Positions 1 through 9,756 of a stretch of DNA of 17,842 nucleotides are shown piece after piece. Under the pieces are notes generated by a model. The model saw only the letters and a list, made by a program, of their open reading frames with translations, made no database searches and was not told where the DNA came from. The first letter of the stretch is position 1, and every line of letters begins with the position of its first letter. Position numbers and translations under genes: made by a program. Source of the DNA: Pseudomonadota bacterium (GTDB lineage: Bacteria; Pseudomonadota; Gammaproteobacteria; Burkholderiales; Thiobacillaceae). Location: assembly GCA_021847385.1 (NCBI GenBank), contig JAJZTV010000009.1:3985-21826 (forward strand), given 5' to 3'.

Positions 1-1
1 C

Positions 2-247
2 GATCTCTGGGGCATCGTGGTTTCGATGAACGTAAAAAAGCCTTTGAAACCGAATGTGCTGGTCTACGATCCCGAGGTGCCGAAGCAAGAGGCCATCATC
101 ATCGACCTCGACGAACAACCGGACATCGCCATCAGCAAAACCTTCCGCCCGGCACAATTGCCGCGCGACGTGTTCGACTACCTCAGCCCGCGCACCCGCA
201 TCACCTATTATTTCGACGACGCGCCGGATAGCCAGCACAAGGCGTGA
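2..247 (+). CDS. HD-GYP-type protein, C-terminal fragment (5' end outside window)
   Basis: This is the last 81 residues of a protein whose start lies before the window; the frame is open from the first complete codon (reading DLWGIV) to TGA at 245-247. The GTG at 17 is internal, not a start. The fragment is strongly similar to the C-terminus of the complete HD-GYP protein just downstream: both carry VYD-x2-VPK, IIIDL, SISKTFRPAQLPR or its near match, and VFDYLSPRTRITYYFD, at roughly two-thirds identity by eye. By this homology the missing part is probably a DUF3391-like region plus an HD-GYP phosphodiesterase domain, so the two genes are tandem paralogues. None of the catalytic HD-GYP motifs lie within the window, so activity cannot be judged. 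About 100 bp separates it from the next gene on the same strand. Confidence 0.85.
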   Translation, partial: DLWGIVVSMNVKKPLKPNVLVYDPEVPKQEAIIIDLDEQPDIAISKTFRPAQLPRDVFDYLSPRTRITYYFDDAPDSQHKA

Positions 248-269
248 CCGCGCCTGCCTTGCCGCCACC

Positions 270-281
270 CTACTTAGGTAG
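270..281. promoter_or_regulatory. Operator-like inverted repeat between the HD-GYP paralogues
   Basis: CTAC-TTAG-GTAG is a near-perfect 12-bp palindrome (10 of 12 positions symmetrical, form CTACYTARGTAG). It lies about 70 bp before the downstream HD-GYP start. The size and symmetry suit a dimeric regulator such as a LuxR/NarL-type protein, but no regulator is identified and chance is possible. Confidence 0.3.
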
Positions 282-304
282 TCCCCCCCTCCTCCCGGAG
301 AAAG

Positions 305-319
305 ACGGTATGCTACCGT
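305..319. repeat. Perfect inverted repeat upstream of the HD-GYP gene
   Basis: ACGGTA (305-310), TGC spacer, TACCGT (314-319): a perfect 6-bp inverted repeat 30-44 bp before the HD-GYP start. It could be an operator or a short RNA hairpin. The ATG at 310, preceded by GGAG at 297-300, opens a five-codon frame (MLPFD) inside it that stops at 325-327. No canonical promoter could be placed in the 101-bp gap 248-348. Confidence 0.3.
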
Positions 320-348
320 TCGATTGACCTGTTGGGTCACGCAACCCA

Positions 349-1656
349 ATGAACGAACTCATGAACGATCCGGAAGAATTCATCACCATCGATGTCGACC
401 AGCTGCGAGTCGGTCTCTATATCAGCCTCGACCTGGGGTGGATGGAACACCCTTTCCTGAGCAACAGCTTCAAGATTTCGGCGACCGGCCAGATCAACAC
501 CATCAAACGGCTCGGCCTGAAGCAGGTGCGCTACCATCCGGCCAAAAGCAGCAATCAACCGTTGCCCAAGGCGACGGCTGCCAGCGCGGCCGAAGCTGCG
601 CCCACGGCCGAAGCGGAACCGGAGATCAGCCAAGAAGAACAGGCCGCCATGGCGGCGAAGAAGGCCCGCATCGAACATTTGAAGCGGCACCGCCAATCGG
701 TAATCAAATGCGAGAAGGCACTGCTCGAAGCCGTCGGCACCATCAAGAACATCAACAAGAACCTGTTCGCCCGGCCCAAGGAATGCGTTGAGGCCGCGGT
801 CGGTTTGGTCGGCCAAATGGTCAGCTCCCTGCTGACCGATAAGGACGTCGCCATCCATGTCATGAACGACAAACTGGCCGGCGAAGATGTCTATCTACAC
901 CCGCTGAATGTCTCCATCCTGGCCATGATTCTCGCCAAGGAGATGGGCCTGTCCCGGGAAGAAGTGCATTTGGCCGGCCTGGGCGCGATCTTTCACGACA
1001 TCGGCAAGACCAAGATACCCGACATCATCCTGCGCAAGACCGAAGCGCTGACCAAGCCCGAGCAGAATTTCCTCATGCAACACCCCGTCTATGGCGAGGA
1101 AATCGGACAGCAACTCGAACTTGCGGCACCGGTACTGGACATCATCCGCCATCATCACGAACAGATGGATGGCAATGGCTACCCGGACAAACTCAAGGAA
1201 CCGAAGCTTTCGAAGTTGACCCGTATCGTGGCGATCGTCAACGCCTTCGACAATCTGTGCAACCACGTCAATCCATTGAAATCGGTCACCCCCCACGAGG
1301 CGATCTCCTACATGTTCGCCAAACAGAAAAACCAACTCGACCAGGAAGCGATGAATGTCTTCATTCGCAGCATGGGCGTTTATCCTCCAGGGACCGTGGT
1401 CCGGCTGTCGAACGAAATGTGGGGCAGCGTTGCGGCGGTCAACGTGAAACGTCCGCTGCGGCCGACTGTGATTGTCTACGACGCCTCGGTACCCAAGGAA
1501 GAGCCCATCATCATCGACCTTGAGGACGAACCCGATCTCAGCATCAGCAAAACCTTTCGCCCCGCCCAGTTGCCGCGCGAGGTATTCGATTACCTGAGCC
1601 CGCGCACCCGCATCACCTATTATTTCGACGAGGCTGCCGACGGGCTGAACAACTGA
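349..1656 (+). CDS. HD-GYP domain c-di-GMP phosphodiesterase (DUF3391-type N-terminus)
   Basis: A 435-residue protein predicted to hydrolyse cyclic di-GMP in the cytoplasm. The N-terminal ~10-70 region (ITIDVDQLRVGLYISLDLGW) is of DUF3391 type. An Ala/Glu-rich linker spans about 75-105. The HD-GYP domain covers ~160-345, with HDIGK at 216-220, H245 in HPVYG, the HHHE signature at 268-271, DGNGYP at 274-279 and D301; all the metal-binding motifs of an active enzyme appear present. A conserved ~80-residue tail (~356-430) matches the gene fragment upstream. No transmembrane segment or receiver domain is seen. The start is uncertain: neither ATG 349 nor the in-frame ATG 361 has a good Shine-Dalgarno, and a weak inverted repeat TTGGGT/ACCCAA (332-337/344-349) abuts ATG 349. 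The hybrid kinase gene starts 11 bp after the stop, suggesting co-transcription. Confidence 0.93.
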   Translation: MNELMNDPEEFITIDVDQLRVGLYISLDLGWMEHPFLSNSFKISATGQINTIKRLGLKQVRYHPAKSSNQPLPKATAASAAEAAPTAEAEPEISQEEQAAMAAKKARIEHLKRHRQSVIKCEKALLEAVGTIKNINKNLFARPKECVEAAVGLVGQMVSSLLTDKDVAIHVMNDKLAGEDVYLHPLNVSILAMILAKEMGLSREEVHLAGLGAIFHDIGKTKIPDIILRKTEALTKPEQNFLMQHPVYGEEIGQQLELAAPVLDIIRHHHEQMDGNGYPDKLKEPKLSKLTRIVAIVNAFDNLCNHVNPLKSVTPHEAISYMFAKQKNQLDQEAMNVFIRSMGVYPPGTVVRLSNEMWGSVAAVNVKRPLRPTVIVYDASVPKEEPIIIDLEDEPDLSISKTFRPAQLPREVFDYLSPRTRITYYFDEAADGLNN

Positions 1657-1667
1657 CGACAATCGCC

Positions 1668-3994
<2,327 letters not shown>

Positions 3995-3998
<4 letters not shown>

Positions 3999-4390
3999 CC
4001 GCCGCGCGTGCCCTTCTGGATGAACTCGATCTTGTAGCCATCGGGGTCTTCGACGAAGGCGATCACCGTGCTGCCGTGCTTCATCGGCCCAGCCGGGCGC
4101 ACGACCTTGCCGCCCCTGTTGCTCACTTCAGCGCAGGCCTGGTCGGCATCGTCCACTTCGATGGCGATATGACCGAAGGCGTTACCCAATTCGTACTTTT
4201 CCACGCCCCAGTTATAGGTGAGTTCCAATACGGTATGGTCGTCCTCGCCACCATAACCGACGAAGGCCAGGGTGAATTTTCCGTCCGGGTAATCCTTGCG
4301 GCGCAGCAGCTTCATGCCCAGCACCTCGGTGTAGAAAGCGATCGACTTGGCCAAATCGCCGACCCGCAACATGGTATGCAGCATGCGCAT
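3995..4390 (-). CDS. gloA: Lactoylglutathione lyase (glyoxalase I)
   Basis: A 131-residue glyoxalase I that isomerises the hemithioacetal of methylglyoxal and glutathione to S-lactoylglutathione, the first step of methylglyoxal detoxification. The four metal ligands known from the E. coli enzyme fall at identical positions here: H5, E56, H74 and E122. The N-terminus MRMLHTMLRVGDL matches the family, which fixes the start. A good Shine-Dalgarno (minus-strand GGGAGA, about 4396-4402) lies 6 nt upstream. The length fits the E. coli protein (135). It is the last gene of the minus-strand run, 34 bp after the YgjP-like gene. Its stop codon overlaps the stop of the convergent kinase in the sequence CTAG. 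H5/E56/H74/E122 suggests the Ni/Co-dependent bacterial class (established for this ligand set in E. coli; metal not tested here). Confidence 0.97.
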
Positions 4391-4424
4391 GGTTGTCTCC
4401 CTATATGGGCCTGTTGAATAGCCC

Positions 4425-5141
4425 CTAAAATTGAAAATACAATGCGGCGTTTTGCCTAAGTTTGGCCTTCGGTGCCTCGAACCCCGGATACAAGGCCTCG
4501 ACCTCGCGCCAAAACCGGCTGGAATGATTGGGCACCCGCATATGTGCCAGTTCGTGGCAGATCACATAATCGATCTCGGCCTCGCTGGCCTTGAGCAGAC
4601 GCCAATTCAAACTCAATACGCCGGTAGGCGACAGGCTGCCCCAACGGCTGGTCGCGTTGGTCAGGCGAAAACGCGGCATCGGGTAACCGATACGAGCGAC
4701 GTGCATAAACAAGCGCTCGCGCAAAAACCGGGCAGCCTCGCTGCGATACCACTCGGTCACCAGGACGGCTGCACTGCCTTCGTCGCCACCGACCAGGATG
4801 CAGCCGGCCAGCGGAAACACCAAGGGCAAGGCCGCCGGTTCGATGCTCAAGCGGCGCAGGCTGCCGAGATAAGGCAGCTCGATACCGTCTCGCCAGAGAA
4901 AGGTCTGCTGATTCGCACGCTCCAGGCGTTGCTTGATCCAGTCGGCATGTTGGTTCAGGAAGGCCTCGATATGGCGCCAAGCCATGCGCAGCGGCGCATT
5001 GACCGTGACCTCGCCGGCCTCGCTCACCTTGAGCATCAAGGTACGGCGAGCGGAACTGCGCTTCAGGGTATAGACCAACTGGCGCTCGCCCAACAACAGC
5101 TCGCATTGCTCGGTCTCGCGCAGGATCGGTCTAGCGCGCAT
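4425..5141 (-). CDS. YgjP/DUF45 family zinc-dependent hydrolase
   Basis: A 238-residue protein of the YgjP (DUF45, M48-like) family. The gluzincin motif HELAH is at 196-200, with H206 in the family context VPNHSSRFW as probable third ligand. The upstream family motif SRWGSLSPTG (165-174) is followed by LSLNWRL. Most relatives I know have Cys where L170 stands here (SRWGSC). E. coli YgjP has been reported to be a UTP pyrophosphatase; whether this protein shares that substrate cannot be seen. It is cytoplasmic, with no signal peptide. The ATG lies inside the 3' end of plsC (11-bp overlap), indicating translational coupling, and gloA follows after 34 bp. The gene sits in the run gmhB-plsC-ygjP-gloA familiar from Betaproteobacteria. 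Confidence 0.9.
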   Translation of the reverse strand: MRARPILRETEQCELLLGERQLVYTLKRSSARRTLMLKVSEAGEVTVNAPLRMAWRHIEAFLNQHADWIKQRLERANQQTFLWRDGIELPYLGSLRRLSIEPAALPLVFPLAGCILVGGDEGSAAVLVTEWYRSEAARFLRERLFMHVARIGYPMPRFRLTNATSRWGSLSPTGVLSLNWRLLKASEAEIDYVICHELAHMRVPNHSSRFWREVEALYPGFEAPKAKLRQNAALYFQF

Positions 5142-5844
5142 CCGGCAATTGCTTCATTTGCGCCTCGATCCAAGCCTCGGTCTCGGCCAGCACCTCGGCC
5201 GGCTTGCGTCCCGTAGTCGCGATCGGTGGGCCGATGCGCACGGTGATCGTGCCCGGATACTTGATGAAGGCATGCTTGGGCCACAACTCGCCGGCGTTGT
5301 GCGCGACCGGCACCGCCGGCACACCGGCTTTGGCCGCCAGCCAGGCGCCACCAATCTGGTAACGGCCACGCTCGCCCGGCGGCATGCGCGTGCCCTCGGG
5401 GAAGATCAGCACCCAGAAGCCCTGGCGCAAACGCTGCCGGCCGCGTTCCTCGATCTGTTTCAGGGCCTCGCGCCCGGCTGCGCGGTCGATCGCGATCGGG
5501 CTGAACAGCGCGAGGCCCCAGCCGAAGAATGGGATGAACAACAGCTCGCGCTTCAATACGAAAGACAAGGGCGGGAAGATCTGCTGGAAGGCGATGGTCT
5601 CCCAAGCCGATTGGTGCTTGGCCAAGACTACCGACGGCACCGTGGGCAGGTGTTCCAGGCCCTCGATGCGATAGCGTATGCCCAGGAGCACGCGGGCCAG
5701 CCAGATGACGAAGCGCCCCCAAACGGTAATCAGCCGATAACGCGGCAAGCGTGGGATCGGTGCTGCCAGCAAGATCAGAAAACTGAACACGACGGTGGTG
5801 ACCGCTTGGATCGCGGCGAACAGGGCACAACGCAGAAAGATCAT
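5131..5844 (-). CDS. plsC: 1-acyl-sn-glycerol-3-phosphate acyltransferase
   Basis: A 237-residue membrane acyltransferase that transfers an acyl chain to lysophosphatidate to form phosphatidate, the precursor of membrane phospholipids. A hydrophobic N-terminal anchor spans ~5-30. Block I reads KHQSAWE with H77 and E82, an HX4E form of the usual HX4D motif. Block II is around the FSPIAIDR stretch (114-121), block III is FPEGTR at 148-153, and block IV is VPVAHNAG at 178-185. The length is typical for the family. The start overlaps the gmhB stop as ATGA (5841-5844), and its own 3' end overlaps the YgjP-like gene by 11 bp, so it is an interior operon gene. Other LPLAT-family acyltransferases share these motifs, so exact acyl specificity is inferred. 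Confidence 0.93.
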   Translation of the reverse strand: MIFLRCALFAAIQAVTTVVFSFLILLAAPIPRLPRYRLITVWGRFVIWLARVLLGIRYRIEGLEHLPTVPSVVLAKHQSAWETIAFQQIFPPLSFVLKRELLFIPFFGWGLALFSPIAIDRAAGREALKQIEERGRQRLRQGFWVLIFPEGTRMPPGERGRYQIGGAWLAAKAGVPAVPVAHNAGELWPKHAFIKYPGTITVRIGPPIATTGRKPAEVLAETEAWIEAQMKQLPDAR

Positions 5845-6380
5845 AGCTCGGCGATCAGCGCACGTGCGGCAGCGGCAAGGTTGTCGAAGACGCGCACACT
5901 CGCCGGCAAATCGCCGTTGCTGGACGTTTTTGCGCCCTTACCGGTGCGCACCAGAATGGGCCTGGCCCCGGCCTCGATCGCGGCTTCGATGTCGCGCGGC
6001 GAATCGCCGATGGCGGGCACGTTGCTCAAATCCATGTGGTAACGCGCGGCGATCTCTTCGAATAGCCCGGCCTTGGGTTTACGGCATGCGCAACGGGAAT
6101 CGGCCGGATGCGGACAGAAAAAAATCGCCTCGATGCGGCCGCCCGCCTGCGCCACCATTTTATGCATCTTCGCGTGGATTGCGTTCAAGGTCGCCATCTC
6201 GAACAGGCCGCGGCCGATGCCGGACTGGTTGGAGGCCACCACCACCCGATAGCCGGCCTGGTTGAGCGCGGCGATCGCCTCGAGACTACCGGGAATGGGT
6301 TTCCATTCATCGGGGCTCTTGATGAATTGCTCGGAGTCGAAATTGATGACCCCGTCACGATCCAGGATGACAAGTTTCAT
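5841..6380 (-). CDS. gmhB: D-glycero-beta-D-manno-heptose 1,7-bisphosphate 7-phosphatase
   Basis: A 179-residue HAD-family phosphatase. It removes the 7-phosphate of heptose 1,7-bisphosphate on the way to ADP-heptose for the LPS inner core. Motif I is DRDGVIN with nucleophile D7 and acid/base D9; motif II is ASNQSGIGRG (S50-N51); K101 lies in CRKPK; motif III is GDSPRD (D126, D130). A Cys/His zinc site typical of GmhB is present (C89, H91, C97, C99) but with a shorter loop than in E. coli. It is close to the E. coli length (191). It overlaps plsC by ATGA. Upstream lie 57 bp and then the GGDEF gene. The start has only a weak Shine-Dalgarno but agrees with the family N-terminus. A histidinol-phosphatase-like specificity is less likely given the neighbours. 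Confidence 0.95.
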   Translation of the reverse strand: MKLVILDRDGVINFDSEQFIKSPDEWKPIPGSLEAIAALNQAGYRVVVASNQSGIGRGLFEMATLNAIHAKMHKMVAQAGGRIEAIFFCPHPADSRCACRKPKAGLFEEIAARYHMDLSNVPAIGDSPRDIEAAIEAGARPILVRTGKGAKTSSNGDLPASVRVFDNLAAAARALIAEL

Positions 6381-6437
6381 GGCCGATAGATATTGAGCAG
6401 CGTATGTGGCCTATTTTGGCCGCGGAACGGCACGGGC

Positions 6438-7634
6438 TCAAGCGGGAAATGCAGCCGGCGTCCCATTGACCTGATTTCGCCCGTCCACCTTCGCGGTATT
6501 CAGCGCCGCATCGGCCCGGCGTAGCAGCATGCCGAGCGATTCACCCGGCCGCAGTTCGGCGGCGCCGATGCTGATCGTAAACCTTAGGGTGGCATCCGCC
6601 AGCTCGATCGGTGTCTGCTCCACGGCTTGGCGCAAGTCTTCCGCGCGCCGGATGGCCTCGGCCAGAACAAGCCGGGGCAACACCGCGACCAACTCTTCGC
6701 CGCCGAAGCGGGCAATCCATTCGCCCTCTTGCAACCAGCCCTGGCAGCCCCTGGCCAGGGCGCGCAACACCTCGTCGCTGCGCACATGGCCATAGCGGTC
6801 GTTGATCTGCCGGAAATGATCGATATCCAACAACAGCAACGACAGCTTTTGGCCGCGCCGCTGCGCTGCTGCCAATTCGCGTTCGGCCCGTTCGAAGAAT
6901 TGGCGGCGATTGGCAATGCCGGTCAACTCGTCGAGCGAGGCCATGTCGCGCAACCGTGCCTCCAGGGCCTGACGGGTGCTGATCTCATGCTGCAAATGCG
7001 TATTGGCCTCGCGCAAGGTCAAGGTCGCGATGTATTGCTCGCGCAACTGCCAATTCACGCGATAGACCGTGATGCCGCCGAGCAGATTGGTCACCACCAA
7101 TAGCAGCAGGTAATTCATCGCGAAATTCCACTCCATCGGATAGCGCATGACCACCTGCCACAAGAAGCCCGCCGTGCCGAGCAGCCCCATTGCAATGGAC
7201 AAGCTGAAACGGTTGGGAATGAACACGTAGATGCCCAGCAGCATGGCCATCATGCTCATGCCGAGCCAGCCGGGCGTCAGGCCGCGATAGGGCGCGATCA
7301 AGACGAAGGCGCACAGTGCCGTGAAGACGACCACGGTCGGGATGGCCCCGTTGACCAGCCACACGGCGAAACGCTTGGCATAAAAGGCCGCCGCCAGGCC
7401 GAACAGACTGATGCCGAGCCGGGTAAAAAAGACGGCCGCATACTGCTGACTCGTCCCCATATTGAGGAAATCGGTCAGCGTGAAGGCAAAGAAGACCAGG
7501 GCAGCCACCGCCATCGCGACGCGCGTGGCGCGCGCCCATGCCGCCCCGATGGCCATGCGGAAATCGGCCTCGGTCGCCGGGTCGGCAAACTCCGCAGTCC
7601 AGCGCGATATCCGGTAGTCCCGTTCGGCTGGCAT
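6438..7634 (-). CDS. Membrane-bound GGDEF diguanylate cyclase
   Basis: A 398-residue protein. The N-terminal half has about six hydrophobic segments (roughly 36-58, 65-85, 91-115, 123-140, 143-163, 173-191) of no sensor family I can name, then a coiled-coil-like linker (~196-230) and a GGDEF domain (~232-395). The active-site loop is RFGGEEL (309-315), a GGEEF variant with Leu last; the metal Asp lies in LLDIDHF (270/272) and the substrate loop in INDRYGH. These suggest an active cyclase making c-di-GMP from two GTP. The inhibitory RxxD site expected five residues before GGEEL reads QEGE (302-305), so the I-site is missing. In YGHVRSDEVL the usual Gly before Asp is S286. The gene starts 16 bp after the glyS stop with no clear Shine-Dalgarno, and lies between glyS and gmhB, which are commonly adjacent in relatives. 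Confidence 0.93.
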   Translation of the reverse strand: MPAERDYRISRWTAEFADPATEADFRMAIGAAWARATRVAMAVAALVFFAFTLTDFLNMGTSQQYAAVFFTRLGISLFGLAAAFYAKRFAVWLVNGAIPTVVVFTALCAFVLIAPYRGLTPGWLGMSMMAMLLGIYVFIPNRFSLSIAMGLLGTAGFLWQVVMRYPMEWNFAMNYLLLLVVTNLLGGITVYRVNWQLREQYIATLTLREANTHLQHEISTRQALEARLRDMASLDELTGIANRRQFFERAERELAAAQRRGQKLSLLLLDIDHFRQINDRYGHVRSDEVLRALARGCQGWLQEGEWIARFGGEELVAVLPRLVLAEAIRRAEDLRQAVEQTPIELADATLRFTISIGAAELRPGESLGMLLRRADAALNTAKVDGRNQVNGTPAAFPA

Positions 7635-7650
7635 GGCTTAGCCCGGCCGC

Positions 7651-9756
7651 TTAACGACTCGACAATTGGCCGATATCGGCCACGCTATTCATGGTCGCGG
7701 CCAAACCCGTCAGCAAGGCCAGGCGATTGTTCCGTACCAGCGGCTCGTCCACCATCACCATCACCTCGTCGAAGAAGCGGTCCACCGCCGCGCGCAGGCC
7801 GGCCAAGGCCTTGAGCGCGGCCGCATAGTCGAGGTTGGCCAGCGCCGCTTGCACTTGCGGCCGCACCGCGAGCAGTTGCTCATACAGCGCGCGCTCGGCG
7901 CCTTCCTGCAACAGTGTCGCTTCTACCGCATCGGCCACGGCATCCGTTTTCTTCAGGATGTTCTGGATCCGCTTGTTGGCGGCGGCCAGAGCCTCCGCTT
8001 CGGGCAGCGCGCGGAACTCGCGCACCGCGACCAGTCGCGCCGGCACATGGTCGATACGACGGGGCTGTTGAACAACCACCGCCTCCACCTCATCGACTGC
8101 CGCCCCCTCGCGCAACATGCCGCGCAGGCGCTCCAGCATGAACTGGAACACGTCGAGCGCGACGCTGTCGGCTACCTGGCCCGGCGCGAAACCGGTACGG
8201 GCCAGTTCCAGCAATTCCATCAGGTCGAGCGGCAGAGCGCGCTCCATCAGGATGCGCAGCACGCCGAGCGCGGCGCGGCGCAAGGCGAAGGGGTCCTTGT
8301 CGCCGGTCGGCGTCAAGCCGATGCCGAAGATGCCGACCAGGGTATCGAGCCGATCCGCCAGCGCCACGCTGAGCGCGACGTTGCCTTCCGGCAGCGCATC
8401 GCCGGCGAATCTCGGCTGGTAATGGCTCTCGATCGCTTCGGCCACTTCCGCCGCTTCAGCGTCATGCGCGGCATAGTAGCGGCCCATGATGCCCTGCAGT
8501 TCCGGGAACTCGCCGACCATGTCGGTCAACAGGTCGGCCTTGGCCAACAGCGCCGCACGCTCGGCCAGCGCCTCGTCGGCCCGGAGCAGGCGGGCGATGC
8601 CGCCGGCCAGCTTGACCAGGCGCTTGACCCGCTCGCCCTGGCTGCCCAGCTTGTTGTGGTAAACCACGTTGTCCAGACGCGGCACCCGCGCTGCCAGTTT
8701 CTGCTTGCGGTCCTGGTCGAAGAAGAACTTGGCGTCGGCCAGGCGCGGGCGCACCACGCGCTCGTTGCCGCCGATCACCTTCGACGCATCGGCCGGCGAG
8801 ATGTTGGACACGATCAGAAACCGGTTGGTCAGCTTGCCGGCCGCGTCCAAGAGCGGGAAATACTTCTGGTTCGCCTTCATGGTCAGGATCAGGCATTCCT
8901 GCGGCACCGCGAGGAAGTCTTGCTCGAAGCGGCCGACCAGCACATTGGGCCGCTCGACCAGGGCGGTCACCTCGTCGAGCAGGGCCTCGTCCTCGATGGC
9001 TTTGACGCCGCCGCCCAGCTTGGCCGTGGCCTCGGCGATCTGGCGGACAATCTCCGCCCGGCGCTCAGCGAAACTTGCGATCACCGCGCCCTCGGCTTGC
9101 ATCTGCGCGGCATAGCTGTCGGCATCGTTCAGGCTGACCGGGCTGGCGCTGGCCTCGAAGCGATGGCCCTGGGTCGTACGCCCGGCTTCGAGGCCGAGCA
9201 CCGATACCGGCACCACCTCGCTGCCATGCAAGGCGACCAGGCCGTGCACGGGGCGGACGAAGTTGACCGTGTCCCAACCATCGGCCAGTTGGTAGGTCAT
9301 CACCTTCGGGATCGGCAGCTTGGCGATCGCCTCGTCCAGCGCCTTTTGCAAACCGGCAAGCAAGGGCGCCCCCTGCACCATGCTGTCGAAGAACAAGGCC
9401 TCGGCCTTGCCGTCGGGCGCGCGCTTGAGTTGCGGCACCACGGCGGCATCCAGCCCCAGCGCGCCCAGCTTCTTCAACAAGGCCGGCGTGGCCTGGCCAT
9501 CGGCGCCGAGGCCGACGCTGACCGGCATCAGCTTGTGCGATACCGGCTTGTCGGCGGCCTGCGCCAAGACCTGCGTGACATGCACCGCCAAACGGCGTGG
9601 CGAGGCGTAGGGTGTGACCGCGCTGTCGGCGCCCGCCAGGCCTTGCCCCTTGAGCGACTCGAACATGGTGGCGGCGAAGGCCTCGCCCAGCTTTTTCAGC
9701 GCCTTCGGCGGCAGTTCTTCGACAAAGAGTTCGACGAGCAGGTTGTTCGTACTCAT
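7651..9756 (-). CDS. glyS: Glycine--tRNA ligase beta subunit
   Basis: A 701-residue beta subunit of the bacterial alpha2beta2 glycyl-tRNA synthetase, needed for tRNA-Gly recognition (E. coli GlyS is 689 residues). The N-terminus MSTNNLLVELFVEELPPKAL is the family signature. Further conserved stretches include SPRRLAV, MKANQKYFPLLD, LVSNISP-type IVSNISPAD, GNERVVRPRLADAKFF, FPELQG-GRYY and TPTGDKDPFALRR, followed by the C-terminal anticodon-binding-like region. The open frame extends 16 codons further upstream, but the start at 9756 is chosen because it matches the family N-terminus, overlaps the glyQ stop as ATGA (9753-9756) and has an AAGGCGG ribosome-binding site about 8 nt before it. A long open frame on the opposite strand across this gene is a coding shadow. 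Confidence 0.98.
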   Translation of the reverse strand: MSTNNLLVELFVEELPPKALKKLGEAFAATMFESLKGQGLAGADSAVTPYASPRRLAVHVTQVLAQAADKPVSHKLMPVSVGLGADGQATPALLKKLGALGLDAAVVPQLKRAPDGKAEALFFDSMVQGAPLLAGLQKALDEAIAKLPIPKVMTYQLADGWDTVNFVRPVHGLVALHGSEVVPVSVLGLEAGRTTQGHRFEASASPVSLNDADSYAAQMQAEGAVIASFAERRAEIVRQIAEATAKLGGGVKAIEDEALLDEVTALVERPNVLVGRFEQDFLAVPQECLILTMKANQKYFPLLDAAGKLTNRFLIVSNISPADASKVIGGNERVVRPRLADAKFFFDQDRKQKLAARVPRLDNVVYHNKLGSQGERVKRLVKLAGGIARLLRADEALAERAALLAKADLLTDMVGEFPELQGIMGRYYAAHDAEAAEVAEAIESHYQPRFAGDALPEGNVALSVALADRLDTLVGIFGIGLTPTGDKDPFALRRAALGVLRILMERALPLDLMELLELARTGFAPGQVADSVALDVFQFMLERLRGMLREGAAVDEVEAVVVQQPRRIDHVPARLVAVREFRALPEAEALAAANKRIQNILKKTDAVADAVEATLLQEGAERALYEQLLAVRPQVQAALANLDYAAALKALAGLRAAVDRFFDEVMVMVDEPLVRNNRLALLTGLAATMNSVADIGQLSSR

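Noticed and set aside
324..329. TTGACC as a -35 element for the HD-GYP gene
   Set aside because: A -10 at 16-18 bp would fall on or after the start codon and no suitable hexamer is there.
4403..4424. Possible hairpin GGGC/GCCC between the YgjP-like gene and gloA
   Set aside because: The 4-bp stem with a long loop is too weak; the gap is mainly the gloA ribosome-binding site.
4431..6265. Several plus-strand open frames across ygjP-like, plsC and gmhB
   Set aside because: They overlap well-identified minus-strand genes and have no family motifs or ribosome-binding sites.
6405..6422. GGCC-TATTTT-GGCC as a terminator between the GGDEF gene and gmhB
   Set aside because: Only a 4-bp stem and no T-run on the coding strand; the genes are probably co-transcribed.
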